NCBI RefSeq assembly: GCF_007280555.1 | Contig: NZ_VKDB01000004.1 | Span: 62,001 to 126,000 of the forward strand | Direction of reading: 5' to 3' | Source: Deinococcus detaillensis | Lineage (GTDB): Bacteria; Deinococcota; Deinococci; Deinococcales; Deinococcaceae | DNA length: 64,000 nucleotides | Part shown: positions 1 to 11,172 of the stretch, in pieces | How positions within the stretch are numbered: position 1 is the stretch's first letter | Layout of the letters: each line of letters begins with the position of its first letter | Translations under genes and position numbers: made by a program | The notes under the pieces: generated by a model | Seen by the model: the letters and a program-made list of their open reading frames with translations, nothing else | Told to the model about the DNA's origin: nothing | The model's database searches: none

Positions 1-252
1 TTTTTGCTTTGAAAACTTTTCAGCGAGCGCCTCCGCCACTGCCTGACGCTCGGCTTCCTGACTTTGATACGGAATTTCGCTTTTCAGAATACCTTGTAGG
101 GAAGCCGCTGTCGGCCGCCGAACCAAACGGGCCTCGAAGCCGTTGGAAACGACTTCAATCTGCAACTGATCGCCCTGCACCAACTTGAGAGCGGCGCGAA
201 TCTCGTGCGGTACGGTGATTTGTCCCTTGCTGGTCATGGTCGTCCTTGACAT
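1..252 (-). CDS. AbrB/MazE-type antitoxin-like DNA-binding protein (3' end outside window)
   Basis: The reading frame begins with ATG at 252 and stays open to the left edge, so only about the first 84 residues are visible. Residues 6-20 (MTSKGQITVPHEIRA) are the typical start of a SpoVT/AbrB swapped-hairpin DNA-binding domain, followed by a QGDQLQIEV strand and a charged helical tail rich in Glu, Gln and Ala. In this family such proteins are usually antitoxins that repress their own promoter and bind a toxin encoded just downstream, often a PIN-domain VapC; here that partner would lie outside the window. An AAGGAGG ribosome site sits 7 nt before the ATG inside a perfect inverted repeat, which supports the start and suggests autoregulation. 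A role as a stand-alone transition-state regulator is possible. Confidence 0.8.
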   Translation of the reverse strand, partial: MSRTTMTSKGQITVPHEIRAALKLVQGDQLQIEVVSNGFEARLVRRPTAASLQGILKSEIPYQSQEAERQAVAEALAEKFSKQK

Positions 253-295
253 CTAATTGCCTCCTTACTCATCACTATAGTAAGGAGGCAATTAG
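253..295 (-). promoter_or_regulatory. Perfect 16-bp inverted repeat covering promoter and ribosome site of the antitoxin gene
   Basis: Arms CTAATTGCCTCCTTAC (253-268) and GTAAGGAGGCAATTAG (280-295) are exact reverse complements around an 11-nt centre. On the minus strand the centre contains TATAGT, a -10-like hexamer at 279-274, and the start-proximal arm contains the AAGGAGG ribosome site. A dyad over the promoter fits an operator for the encoded AbrB-like protein. In a transcript reading through from gdhB the same arms would fold and hide the ribosome site. The -35 region is weak, so the promoter call is inference; the repeat itself is seen directly. Confidence 0.75.
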
Positions 296-331
296 AAGAA
301 AGGAAGAATCGCCGTTTAAGGATGCAGCCGC

Positions 332-1642
<1,311 letters not shown>

Positions 1643-1753
1643 AAGCTCCTTTTCAGTCGCGTCGGTGGTGGGTCAAGTGGAAAAACAAAGAGTAGGGCCG
1701 AGGCTAAGCTGTTGGTTACAGCCCGCAGAGCGGCGGCATTGGATCGCCCCGTC

Positions 1754-3001
1754 TCACGGATACACCCCGCGCAGCACCGCCGCGCCGTGCAACTTGTTGA
1801 GGGCCACGGCGTAAGCGGCAGTCCGCAGATCGGGCGTGCCGTGCAACTTGGCAAAAGCCATCACATCCGTCACGGCGGCGGTGATGCGCTTGTCTAAAGC
1901 GGCGTAAATTTCGTCTTCTTGCCAAAAAAAGTTGCTGGCGTCTTGCACCCACTCCAAGTAGTTGGTGATCACGCCGCCGATACTGGCAATCAAATCGGGA
2001 ATCACCACGGTGCCCTGCGATTTCAGGTAGCGCTCAGCTTCCGGCAATACGGCGCGGTTGCTAGCTTCGATGACCAGGGGCGCACGAATGCTGGCGGCGT
2101 TGCCGGCGTAAATCGTGCCGTGGTCGTAACACAGCAGCAGCACATCGGCGTTGAGCGCCAAAGCTTCTTCGGTATCGAGGGCGGTGGCAAAGCCCATGAC
2201 GCTGCCGGTCTCTTCTCTGTGAGCGTCCAGCGCAGCCAGATCAAGGCCCATTGAAGCGTAAGTCGCCCCGCCGGAATCGGCCACCCCGATGATGCGTGCG
2301 CCCTGAAGCGCCAAGTACGCGGCGGCTGAGCGGCCCGCGTCGCCGTAGCCGTGAATGACCACGCTTTTGTTTTGCAAGGTCTCGCCGCTCTCTTCCAAGA
2401 TCATGGCGGTGACCAGCGCCGCGCCGCGCCCGCGTGCGCCTTTGGTGCCCAGCGAGCCGCCGAGCGGGATCGGCTTGCCGACGACCATGCCGTTGGCGGT
2501 GTTGCCCAGGTTTTCGTTGTAGGTGTCGAGCATCCAGGCCATGATCTGTTCGTTGGTGCCCACGTCGGGAGCCAGCACGTCACTTTGGTGGCCGATCACA
2601 TCGACGAGTTCCGAAGTGTAGCGGCGGGTCAGACGCTCGGTTTCGCCCGCGCTGAGCGTTTCAGGATCGACGTTGACGCCGCCCTTGGCTCCACCCAGCG
2701 GCAAATCCGCCACCGCGTTCTTGAGGGTCATGATGGCGGCCAGCACTTCGCATTCGTGAACGCTCAGGCCCTCGCGGTAGCGCACACCGCCCATCGCCGG
2801 GCCGCGCGTGATGCTGTGCACCGTGCGGTAGCCCCGAAAGACTTTGACGCGCCCATCGTCCATTTTGACCGGCAAACTCAGACTGATGGTGCGCTTGGGG
2901 AATTTGAAGTACGCCAAACTCTGTTCGTCGGCGGTGGTAAACGGCAAGGCTTGTTCGAGCTGTTCTAGCAAGCCTTGCCAATTGAGTCCTGATGTCGGCA
3001 C
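1754..3001 (-). CDS. gdhA: Glutamate dehydrogenase paralogue, probable regulatory subunit
   Basis: A 415-residue member of the Glu/Leu/Phe/Val dehydrogenase family. It keeps Lys94, the catalytic-position Lys106 in GGAKGG, Asp146 in LAPDVGTN and a Rossmann motif GYGDAG (218-223). The two residues that bind the glutamate gamma-carboxylate are changed: the Lys of GPAKGG is Met70, and the Ser of GGVxVS is Asn347. The conserved EGANGPT segment has also become EASNRAV. Loss of the side-chain lysine is also seen in leucine dehydrogenases (GPALGG), so the protein may bind a hydrophobic amino acid such as leucine. The likely role is an allosteric partner of the catalytic subunit encoded next downstream, as in Thermus; an independent branched-chain amino acid dehydrogenase is the alternative. 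Start is GTG with AGGAGGG about 7 nt upstream. Confidence 0.85.
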   Translation of the reverse strand: MPTSGLNWQGLLEQLEQALPFTTADEQSLAYFKFPKRTISLSLPVKMDDGRVKVFRGYRTVHSITRGPAMGGVRYREGLSVHECEVLAAIMTLKNAVADLPLGGAKGGVNVDPETLSAGETERLTRRYTSELVDVIGHQSDVLAPDVGTNEQIMAWMLDTYNENLGNTANGMVVGKPIPLGGSLGTKGARGRGAALVTAMILEESGETLQNKSVVIHGYGDAGRSAAAYLALQGARIIGVADSGGATYASMGLDLAALDAHREETGSVMGFATALDTEEALALNADVLLLCYDHGTIYAGNAASIRAPLVIEASNRAVLPEAERYLKSQGTVVIPDLIASIGGVITNYLEWVQDASNFFWQEDEIYAALDKRITAAVTDVMAFAKLHGTPDLRTAAYAVALNKLHGAAVLRGVYP

Positions 3002-3174
3002 GTCTGGCCCTCCTGAGCGCAGCGTTCGGGGCGTGACACGATCAGCCCCACACTGTCTCTGTCAAAAAATCGGGTGATTCCAAGCTGTCTAGTTGTCTTG
3101 CCGCTTGATTCTAGACATCCGCAGCACCGAATGGAACCCCCTGAGCGCGGCAACCCGCACCGCCTGAGGCGAAA

Positions 3175-4128
3175 TTACCGCACCCGCTGGACTTCGTAGG
3201 CGGCGTAGGCTTCCAGGCGGTCACGGTCAGGGCTGGGCGGTAAGCGGTGCAGCGCTGCAATGGCCAGCTCGGCGCGGCGCACGATCTCGTCACGGGCACG
3301 CTGATAAATACCCTGCGCGGCCACCAGTTCGCGCACGCGCTCTACGTCTCCGGTCTGCGCGGCGCGGCGCTCCAAAATACGCCGCACTTCGTCTGCGCTC
3401 CCGCCTTCCAGCAAATACAGCACCGGCAAGGTGGCTTTGCCCTCGCGCAGGTCGCCGCCCACCGGCTTGCCGATGGTGGCTTCGTCACCCATCAAATCGA
3501 GCAAGTCATCTTGCATCTGAAAAGCCAAGCCGTACTCGCGCCCGTAGGTTTCCAACGCCTCGGTCAGGTGGCCCTGCGCCGAGCGCAGCAGCGCCGGAGC
3601 GCGGGCGGCCAGCTCAAAGACCGCCGCCGTTTTGCCGTAAATGACTTGCAAGTAGTTGTCCAGCGAGTAATCGGCGTAGGCCGCCACCTGAAATTGCAGC
3701 ACCTCGCCTTCGCACACCGCGCTGGCCGCCAAGCCAAAGGCGCGGGTCAGGCTCGGCGGCATCTCGGCGAGCAGCACCAGCAAGCGGCTGAGCATAAAGT
3801 CGCCGCTCATGACGCTCACCACGTTGCCAAACTTACGGAAGGCGGTTTCCTGGCCGCGCCGGGTATCCGAATCGTCAATCAGGTCATCGTGAAGCAGTGA
3901 GGCCGAGTGCAGCAGCTCTACGCAGACAGCCAGATCGGTGTCAAAGGGGTGCTGCTCGCCGCCGCTGAGGGCTTTGGAAGCCAGATACGTGATCGCGGGG
4001 CGCACCCGTTTGCCGCCTGCCGCCACCAAATCCTCACCGATCACCTCGATGAACTCAACTTTGGAGCGCAGCACTTCACGCAGTCGGGCTTCAAATTCGG
4101 CAAGGGGCACGGCGCTTACGGCGGTCAT
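3175..4128 (-). CDS. Polyprenyl diphosphate synthase (long-chain trans-prenyltransferase)
   Basis: A 317-residue isoprenyl diphosphate synthase that elongates farnesyl or geranylgeranyl diphosphate with isopentenyl diphosphate, presumably to make the menaquinone side chain. The first aspartate-rich motif is HDDLIDDSDTRRG and the second is QMQDDLLDLMGD; the usual lysine and GKxxR-like region (GGKRVRP) is near residue 40. Overall length matches HepT/IspB-type enzymes. Product chain length cannot be read reliably from the sequence. It stands alone on the minus strand, 173 bp downstream of gdhA and divergent from the peptide-binding protein gene. The start ATG at 4128 is the first in frame. Confidence 0.88.
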   Translation of the reverse strand: MTAVSAVPLAEFEARLREVLRSKVEFIEVIGEDLVAAGGKRVRPAITYLASKALSGGEQHPFDTDLAVCVELLHSASLLHDDLIDDSDTRRGQETAFRKFGNVVSVMSGDFMLSRLLVLLAEMPPSLTRAFGLAASAVCEGEVLQFQVAAYADYSLDNYLQVIYGKTAAVFELAARAPALLRSAQGHLTEALETYGREYGLAFQMQDDLLDLMGDEATIGKPVGGDLREGKATLPVLYLLEGGSADEVRRILERRAAQTGDVERVRELVAAQGIYQRARDEIVRRAELAIAALHRLPPSPDRDRLEAYAAYEVQRVR

Positions 4129-4342
4129 GGCCCCAGTATAAAGTCAAAGCGCGGGACTAAAGTTTGCAGAATCTACAGGTCGCAAGGTTAGGCGGCGGCG
4201 CAGCGGAGGTTCAGCTTTGCTGTTAGACTGCCTTTGTCACCTTTTCATCAGATCCACTTCTAAAGCAGCCAACCCGCCAATCGGCCCGCCTGCTTTTGGC
4301 AGCGGCTCACCGCTTAGCAGCTTTACCCACTGGAGGACACCC

Positions 4343-5947
<1,605 letters not shown>

Positions 5948-6057
5948 GAAAGAAGCGGCGAGCGGTGAGAAGGCCGTAAAAGCAGCGTCGGCTCCAGTCA
6001 ACGCGCACCTTCTCACCCACCATCCCTGAAGGAACACCCCTTCCCCTTGAGGTTGCC

Positions 6058-7242
6058 ATGACCCAGACTCAGACCCCGCCCAACGCTATTCCCCCCGAAC
6101 TCAAGCAGCAAGTCACAGCTTGGCGGCGCTACCTTCACCAGCACCCCGAACTGTCGTTTCAAGAACACCAGACCGCCGACTACGTGGAGGGCGAGTTAAA
6201 AAAGCTGCCTAACCTGACGCTGAGTCGCCCCACCCCGACCAGCATTCTGGCGGTGCTGAAAGGCGCGGCGGGAGCGGGGCGAACGGTGTTGCTGCGGGCC
6301 GACATGGACGCCTTGCCGATTCAGGAAGACACCGGCCTCGAATTTGCTTCCCAGAACCCCGGCGTGATGCACGCCTGCGGGCACGACGGCCACACCGCCA
6401 TGCTGCTGGGCGCGGCCACACTGCTTTCGGCCAGTCCTGAAACGCTGCGCGGCGAAGTGCGCTTTATTTTCCAGCACGCCGAGGAGCTGTTTCCCGGCGG
6501 CGCTCAGCAAGTGGTCGACGCCGGAATCATGGACGGCGTGGACGCGGTGGTGGGCACCCATTTGATGACGCCGATTCCGACGGGCGTGATCGTGCTGCGC
6601 GACGGCCCGCTGCTGGCCGCTTCCGATGTTTTTAATATCCGCATCGAAGGCAAAGGTGGACACGCCGCCAGCCCCCACGAAACCATTGACCCGGTGGTGA
6701 TTGCTGCCCAGATCGTGCTGGCTCTGCAAAGTGTGGTTTCTCGCCAGCGCGACCCCCTCGACCCCGCCGTGCTGAGCGTGACCCAGATCAACGGCGGCAG
6801 CGCCCACAACATCATTCCCGGCAGCGTGACCATGACCGGCACCGTCAGGACGTTCGACGCCGAGCTGCGCGAAAAAATGCCGGAGCGCATGGAAAAACTC
6901 ATCAAGGGAATCACTGAGGGGTACGGAGCGAGCTACACCTTCGATTACGAAAACGGCTACCGCGCCGTCATCAACGACCCCAAAATTACCGAAATGCTGC
7001 GCGAGGTGACCCGCGAAACGCTCGGCGCTGAGGCGACACTCTCGGAAGGCAGGCCGATCATGGGCGGTGAGGATTTCAGCGCTTACCTGACCAAAGCGCC
7101 CGGCACTTTCATTGCCATCGGTGCGGGTGGCCCCGGTTACGCGCCTCACCACCACTCCAAGTTCACGGTGGACGAACGCGCTCTGGAACACGGCGTCTTG
7201 CTGTACGTCGGTGCGGCGCGGCGACTGACGCAGGCTGGTTAG
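6058..7242 (+). CDS. M20-family amidohydrolase (N-acyl-amino acid / hippurate hydrolase type)
   Basis: A 394-residue metallo-amidohydrolase. It has the M20D hallmarks: a metal-binding MHACGHDGHTAM segment after DMDALPIQED, HAEELFPGGA, the dimerisation-domain GKGGHAASPHETIDP, and C-terminal MGGEDFSAY and HHHSKF. Related enzymes remove acyl groups from N-acyl-L-amino acids or hippurate in the cytoplasm. A ribosome site (GAGGT) is 6 nt before the ATG. It follows a peptide-binding protein gene by 110 bp, so the two may share transcription and work on the same substrate. A strong two-way terminator follows at 7265-7298. The exact substrate is not predictable; IAA-amino acid hydrolase-like names describe the same fold. 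Confidence 0.9.
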   Translation: MTQTQTPPNAIPPELKQQVTAWRRYLHQHPELSFQEHQTADYVEGELKKLPNLTLSRPTPTSILAVLKGAAGAGRTVLLRADMDALPIQEDTGLEFASQNPGVMHACGHDGHTAMLLGAATLLSASPETLRGEVRFIFQHAEELFPGGAQQVVDAGIMDGVDAVVGTHLMTPIPTGVIVLRDGPLLAASDVFNIRIEGKGGHAASPHETIDPVVIAAQIVLALQSVVSRQRDPLDPAVLSVTQINGGSAHNIIPGSVTMTGTVRTFDAELREKMPERMEKLIKGITEGYGASYTFDYENGYRAVINDPKITEMLREVTRETLGAEATLSEGRPIMGGEDFSAYLTKAPGTFIAIGAGGPGYAPHHHSKFTVDERALEHGVLLYVGAARRLTQAG

Positions 7243-7264
7243 AGTCCAGCTTGTGAGTGAAATG

Positions 7265-7298
7265 AAAAGCGCCGCCCTCAATTGAAGGCGGCGCTTTT
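7265..7298. terminator. Bidirectional intrinsic terminator
   Basis: A perfect 12-bp stem, AAAAGCGCCGCC (7265-7276) with GGCGGCGCTTTT (7287-7298), closes a 10-nt loop that itself holds the palindrome TCAATTGA. It gives a T-run on both strands and lies between the convergent ends of the amidohydrolase gene (7242) and the small minus-strand gene ending at 7327. Confidence 0.88.
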
Positions 7299-7326
7299 AG
7301 TTGAAATGGGAGCCAGAAAAGCCTTC

Positions 7327-7548
7327 CTAACGCCGATTGCGCTCGATACCGCTGTTCGCTCCACTCACGCTGTCAGGCAACTTGTCCACCTGATCGGCTT
7401 TTTCCTGCATGCCCGTTTTCTGAACTTGCTTGATGCCGCTCAGATCGTTGGTGTCTTTGTCGCCGCCGCCGCCTTGCGGGGAAGCGGGGTTGGTATCGGC
7501 CGCTTGTGGCTCATGCTGCTGGGGTTCACGGTTGGGTTGATCGCTCAT
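7327..7548 (-). CDS. Small hydrophilic, probably disordered protein
   Basis: A 73-residue protein of unknown function. It is almost entirely polar, with many Gln, Asp, Pro, Gly and Asn residues, a GGGGDKD run near residue 28 and a basic C terminus (ERNRR). There is no signal peptide or membrane segment. A clear GGGAGG ribosome site 8 nt before the ATG at 7548 and the shared terminator just past its stop make it a credible gene rather than a chance frame. The composition resembles small stress-associated hydrophilic proteins, but there is not enough to assign a family. Confidence 0.65.
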   Translation of the reverse strand: MSDQPNREPQQHEPQAADTNPASPQGGGGDKDTNDLSGIKQVQKTGMQEKADQVDKLPDSVSGANSGIERNRR

Positions 7549-7730
7549 GGGTGAAACCTCCCTTGATTGTGGAATACGCTCAGTTTAGCGGATGAGGCCC
7601 TGCGCGGAGCGCTGCATCAACGTCCGGTCAAGCTCCGGTGAGTGACGGCTGGTAAAAGGGCCAAGATCACGGCACTCCGAAACGTTGGCCCTGACGCTTT
7701 CTGGGGCCGGGTTCGCCTTTAGCTTGAGGA

Positions 7731-8708
7731 ATGAAATCCGCTTTCTTGATGAGCCTGATGGGCCTCGCCTTGCTGACGGCTCCCGCTGGAGCGCAGTCCG
7801 CCGCCGCGATTGCCAAAGTGGACGCCGCCGATATGGACATCGAAAAGGCCCGCAGCCGCAGTTATCCGGGCAGCGCCCTGAGTGTGCTGCAAAACCTCAG
7901 CGCGGGCAGCACCTACTCGCGTCAAGTGGTGAGCTATAAGTCCGACGGCCTGATTATACGTGCTCTGCTGACGGTGCCAAGCGGCACGCCGCCTAAAGGA
8001 GGCTGGCCCGCTGTCGTCTTTAATCACGGCTACATTCCGCCCAATATCTACCGCACCACCGAGCGCTACGTGGCCTACCAAGACGCCTTTGCCCGCGCCG
8101 GATTCGTGACTCTCAAGAGCGATTACCGGGGACACGGCAGCTCGCAGGGCGAAGCGCTTGGCGGTTACTACGCGCCGGGCTACACCGACGACGTGATGAA
8201 CGCGTTGGGCAGCCTCAAGCAGGACAAACGGGTCAACGCGGCGCGGATCGGGATGTGGGGGCACAGCATGGGCGGCTTTTTAACCTTGCGGGCCATGACG
8301 ATCGATCCCAGCATCAAGGCGGGCGTGATCTGGGGCGGCGTGGTCGCCAATTACAACGACCTGATGACCAAGTGGAATCACAAAGCGCCTGCCAGCATTC
8401 CGCAGCGGCTTCTCAACATCCGCAAAACGGCAGTGGCCAAGTACGGCACGCCCGCCGAAAATCCCAAGTTCTGGAACGCGCTGAGCGCCAATACTTACCT
8501 CAAAGACCTCGGCGGCCCGCTTGAACTTCACATCGGCTCGGCGGACGAGGAAGTGCCGCCCGCCTTTCACGCTGCGCTGGTGCAGCAGCTCAAAGCGGCA
8601 GGCCAGCCGGTGACGAGTTACGTCTACCCGGGCGACAACCACAACCTCAGCGGTAACCTCCGCACCGCGCTGAACCGGAGTGTGGCGTTTTTTAAGAAGA
8701 ATCTGTGA
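7731..8708 (+). CDS. Secreted alpha/beta hydrolase (dienelactone hydrolase/S9-like)
   Basis: A 325-residue exported hydrolase. An N-terminal signal peptide (hydrophobic FLMSLMGLALLTA, cleavage near AGAQSA) is followed by an alpha/beta-hydrolase core. The oxyanion region is VVFNHGYIPP, the nucleophile elbow is GMWGHSMGG with the catalytic Ser in GHSMG, the acid lies in the GSADEEVPP segment, and the His is in GDNHNLS. The same motifs occur in prolyl-oligopeptidase-like and acetyl-xylan-esterase-like proteins; the substrate is unknown. The next gene, 22 bp downstream, encodes a close paralogue, so this is a tandem duplication and probably one transcript. Confidence 0.88.
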   Translation: MKSAFLMSLMGLALLTAPAGAQSAAAIAKVDAADMDIEKARSRSYPGSALSVLQNLSAGSTYSRQVVSYKSDGLIIRALLTVPSGTPPKGGWPAVVFNHGYIPPNIYRTTERYVAYQDAFARAGFVTLKSDYRGHGSSQGEALGGYYAPGYTDDVMNALGSLKQDKRVNAARIGMWGHSMGGFLTLRAMTIDPSIKAGVIWGGVVANYNDLMTKWNHKAPASIPQRLLNIRKTAVAKYGTPAENPKFWNALSANTYLKDLGGPLELHIGSADEEVPPAFHAALVQQLKAAGQPVTSYVYPGDNHNLSGNLRTALNRSVAFFKKNL

Positions 8709-8730
8709 GCAAAGGCCAGACGGAGCAAGC

Positions 8731-9828
8731 ATGAGACGGATCATTCAACTCGGCCTCGTGCTGCTGCTGGGCGGCGCGGGCTACATCGCCCTGACCCAAC
8801 CGGAGCGCCTAGCGCCTGGCCTGACCGAGTGGGCCAGCGCACCGGAGCCGCCGCAGAGTTTAGAAAAACAATCACCGGAAAAACAGACCCCGAAAACCCA
8901 AGCACCCAGCGTCATTCAAGTCTCACCGCTGGGCCAAATCACCGACGCAGCGATTCGGCAAGCAGTGGCCCAGCAGCCGATCAGCATTCCGGCTTTGCGG
9001 GCCAGAAGTTATCCGGGCAGCGCGTTCAAGGTGCTACAAAATTTGAAGTCGGGCCGCAATTATTCGCGTCAGGGGGTGAGTTATCAGTCCGACGGCCTGA
9101 GCATTCACGCCCTGCTGACCGTGCCGCTCGGCACGCCTCCCAAAAGGGGCTGGCCCGCCATCGTGTTTAATCACGGCTACATTCCGCCGGAGAAGTATCG
9201 CACCACCGAGCGCTACGTAGCCTACCAAGACGCTTTTGCCAGTGCTGGATTCGTGACCCTCAAGAGCGATTACCGGGGACACGGCGACAGCGGGGGCGAG
9301 GCGCTGGGCGGCTACAACGACGCGGGCTACACGGTGGACGTGCTCAACGCGGCGGCCAGTCTCAAAAAAGATGCGCGGGTCAACGCGGGGCGGCTGGGCA
9401 TCTGGGGACACAGCATGGGCGGCCAACTCAGCTTGCGGGCCATTTTGGTTGATCCCGATATCAAAGCCGCCTCGCTGTGGGCCGGGGTGGTGGCCAGCTA
9501 CGATATTTTGACGACCCAGTGGCGTCCACCCAGCGGTCAGCCGAATGTGGAGGAAGTGCCCAAGCTCGATAGCCTCAACCAGCGGTTTTTGCGGGCGCTG
9601 AGTCCCAACGCTTATTTGCAAGACCTGAGGGGGCGGCCCATAGAACTCCAGCAGGGCACCGCCGACGAGGAAGTGCCGTACCGCTTCCAGCAAGATTTCG
9701 CCGCCGATTTGCGGGCCGCCCAGCAGCCTTTCACGGCCTACAAATACGAGGGCGACAATCACAACCTCAGCCGCAATCTGGGGACAGCGCTGAAACGAAG
9801 CGTGGCGTTTTTCAAGGCGAATTTATAA
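8731..9828 (+). CDS. Membrane-anchored or secreted alpha/beta hydrolase, paralogue of the preceding gene
   Basis: A 365-residue paralogue of the upstream hydrolase. It shares long blocks such as RARSYPGSA, YSRQGVSYQSDG, GHSMGG and GDNHNLS. The N terminus differs: a hydrophobic segment (IIQLGLVLLLGGAGYIAL) is followed by a roughly 60-residue Pro/Gln/Lys-rich linker before the catalytic domain, suggesting a membrane anchor or uncleaved signal. The catalytic Ser (GHSMGG), acid (GTADEEVP) and His (DNHNLS) are all present. The ATG at 8731 is preferred because it directly precedes the hydrophobic segment; a longer in-frame start overlaps the previous gene. The gene ends 3 bp from the convergent bshB1 stop. 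Confidence 0.87.
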   Translation: MRRIIQLGLVLLLGGAGYIALTQPERLAPGLTEWASAPEPPQSLEKQSPEKQTPKTQAPSVIQVSPLGQITDAAIRQAVAQQPISIPALRARSYPGSAFKVLQNLKSGRNYSRQGVSYQSDGLSIHALLTVPLGTPPKRGWPAIVFNHGYIPPEKYRTTERYVAYQDAFASAGFVTLKSDYRGHGDSGGEALGGYNDAGYTVDVLNAAASLKKDARVNAGRLGIWGHSMGGQLSLRAILVDPDIKAASLWAGVVASYDILTTQWRPPSGQPNVEEVPKLDSLNQRFLRALSPNAYLQDLRGRPIELQQGTADEEVPYRFQQDFAADLRAAQQPFTAYKYEGDNHNLSRNLGTALKRSVAFFKANL

Positions 9829-9831
9829 AGT

Positions 9832-10539
9832 TTACAACTCCGCCGGATCGAGCACCAGCGGGTCTTCACTCTCGAAGGCCTCGCAGTACCGCGCCCTCCC
9901 GAGGGTGCCCCAATACATCAGTCTGGCCCTGCGCCGCTCCACAATTTCCGGCGTGACCGTTTCGCTGATGGCTGCGCCGGTAAATTGACTGACGTGCGCC
10001 CTAATCGCCGCTTCCCAAGTGGGCAGCTCAGCTTCGATGTCGACCAGGATGTTGGCGGTGATGTCGGCGTTGCCCTGATACATCAGCAGGCGCGAAATGC
10101 GGTGCGGCTTGCCCGGCACGTCAGCGCGGGCCAGCGCCGCCAGATGCACCGCCCGCTTGGCGAGGTGATACGCGCCGAAGTGATCGGGGTGGCGGTCACG
10201 CTGATGCGGCACGGCCAGCACACGCGGGCGCACGAAGCGCAGGGCAATCGCCAGAGCGCGGGCCTGCTCCGGGGTTTCCATCAGGCCGCCGTCGGGCAGG
10301 CCGAGTTGACCGCGCCAGCTCAAACCCAAAATGCGGGCGGCGTCCACACACTCGGCCTGGCGGGTATCGGGGTCGCCCTGCGTGCCGCCCTCACCGCGTG
10401 TGAGTTCCAGAATTCCGACTGCGTGCCCGCCACGTGCCAGTCTCGCCAGCGTACCGCCCGCACCGATCTCGGCGTCGTCGGGGTGGGGGGCCAGTACCAA
10501 CCAATCCAGCGCCGTGGGTTTGCCGTAAGTGGTGTACAT
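9832..10539 (-). CDS. bshB1: BshB1-type N-acetyl-alpha-D-glucosaminyl L-malate deacetylase
   Basis: A 235-residue LmbE/PIG-L deacetylase. The zinc motif APHPDDAEIG (His19, Asp21, Asp22) and a second metal-ligand motif RHPDH (around 116-120) are intact. LELTRGEGGTQGD and the QAECVDAARILG segment are typical of BshB1, which removes the acetyl group of GlcNAc-malate in the second step of bacillithiol synthesis. Deinococcus makes bacillithiol. The gene is last in a same-strand run prfA, NUDIX, doxX, bshB1. A bacillithiol transferase-like gene is also in this window (59193-59726). Other PIG-L specificities are less likely given the match in length and motif order. Confidence 0.88.
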   Translation of the reverse strand: MYTTYGKPTALDWLVLAPHPDDAEIGAGGTLARLARGGHAVGILELTRGEGGTQGDPDTRQAECVDAARILGLSWRGQLGLPDGGLMETPEQARALAIALRFVRPRVLAVPHQRDRHPDHFGAYHLAKRAVHLAALARADVPGKPHRISRLLMYQGNADITANILVDIEAELPTWEAAIRAHVSQFTGAAISETVTPEIVERRRARLMYWGTLGRARYCEAFESEDPLVLDPAEL

Positions 10540-10566
10540 GGACTTCAGGGTAACGCGGCGGTGAGG

Positions 10567-11103
10567 TTAGGGTGTTCTGATGGAAGCTTCCGGCACACTG
10601 GCCAGCCTGCGGCGCTGCAACCAACCGTCCACGCCCCACCAACCGGCCACCGCAGCCGCTGCGAAAATCAACAAGCTGACTGTCAGCATCAGCGGGTTGA
10701 GGCCCAGCGACCCTGACAGCAAGAAATTCAGGTTGAGCAGCGCTCCGATCAGGGCGGCCAGGCCGGTCAAAAGGCCGAGCAGCAGCAGCGCTCCAACCGT
10801 CACTTCAGCCAGCGGGATGAGATAGGTCAAGATGCCCGCGCTGGGCTGGGCCACGCCTTTCAGTACGGCGGCGTACCAGCCGGTGACAGTGGCGTCTGGC
10901 CCCTGAGCACTGGCAATCGCCTTTTCAAAAAAGGTGCGGATGGCTTTGCCCGATTCCGCGCCCACCCAGGTCGGATCGCCAAATTTTTCGAAGCCGGAAG
11001 TCAGCCAGTTGTAGCCGAGCCAGAGACGCAGCAGCAGCCACAGCGCCGCCGTACGGGAACCTGTAAACAGTGGACTGGACCGCAGCAAATGGGGAGGATT
11101 CAT
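10567..11103 (-). CDS. DoxX-family membrane protein
   Basis: A 178-residue integral membrane protein with four predicted helices (residues about 20-38, 85-105, 107-127 and 130-150). The LRLWLGYNWLTSGFEKFGDPTW stretch near the first helix is characteristic of DoxX/DoxD-like proteins, some of which are quinone-linked thiosulfate or sulfur oxidoreductase subunits and others take part in thiol-stress complexes. It lies between the NUDIX gene and bshB1 on the same strand, so a link to thiol redox balance is plausible but not shown. Start is ATG at 11103. Confidence 0.8.
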   Translation of the reverse strand: MNPPHLLRSSPLFTGSRTAALWLLLRLWLGYNWLTSGFEKFGDPTWVGAESGKAIRTFFEKAIASAQGPDATVTGWYAAVLKGVAQPSAGILTYLIPLAEVTVGALLLLGLLTGLAALIGALLNLNFLLSGSLGLNPLMLTVSLLIFAAAAVAGWWGVDGWLQRRRLASVPEASIRTP

Positions 11104-11131
11104 CGGCCAAGCCTGTCAGAGCATGAGCGCC

Positions 11132-11155
11132 CAAGTCGGGTGAAATCCCGACTTG
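11132..11155. repeat. Perfect 9-bp hairpin between NUDIX and doxX genes
   Basis: CAAGTCGGG (11132-11140) and CCCGACTTG (11147-11155) are exact complements around a 6-nt loop. There is no T-run on the minus strand, so it does not look like an ordinary terminator. It may stabilise or process the mRNA between the two genes, or be an operator. Confidence 0.55.
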
Positions 11156-11172
11156 TGAAGATCAGATTTGGC

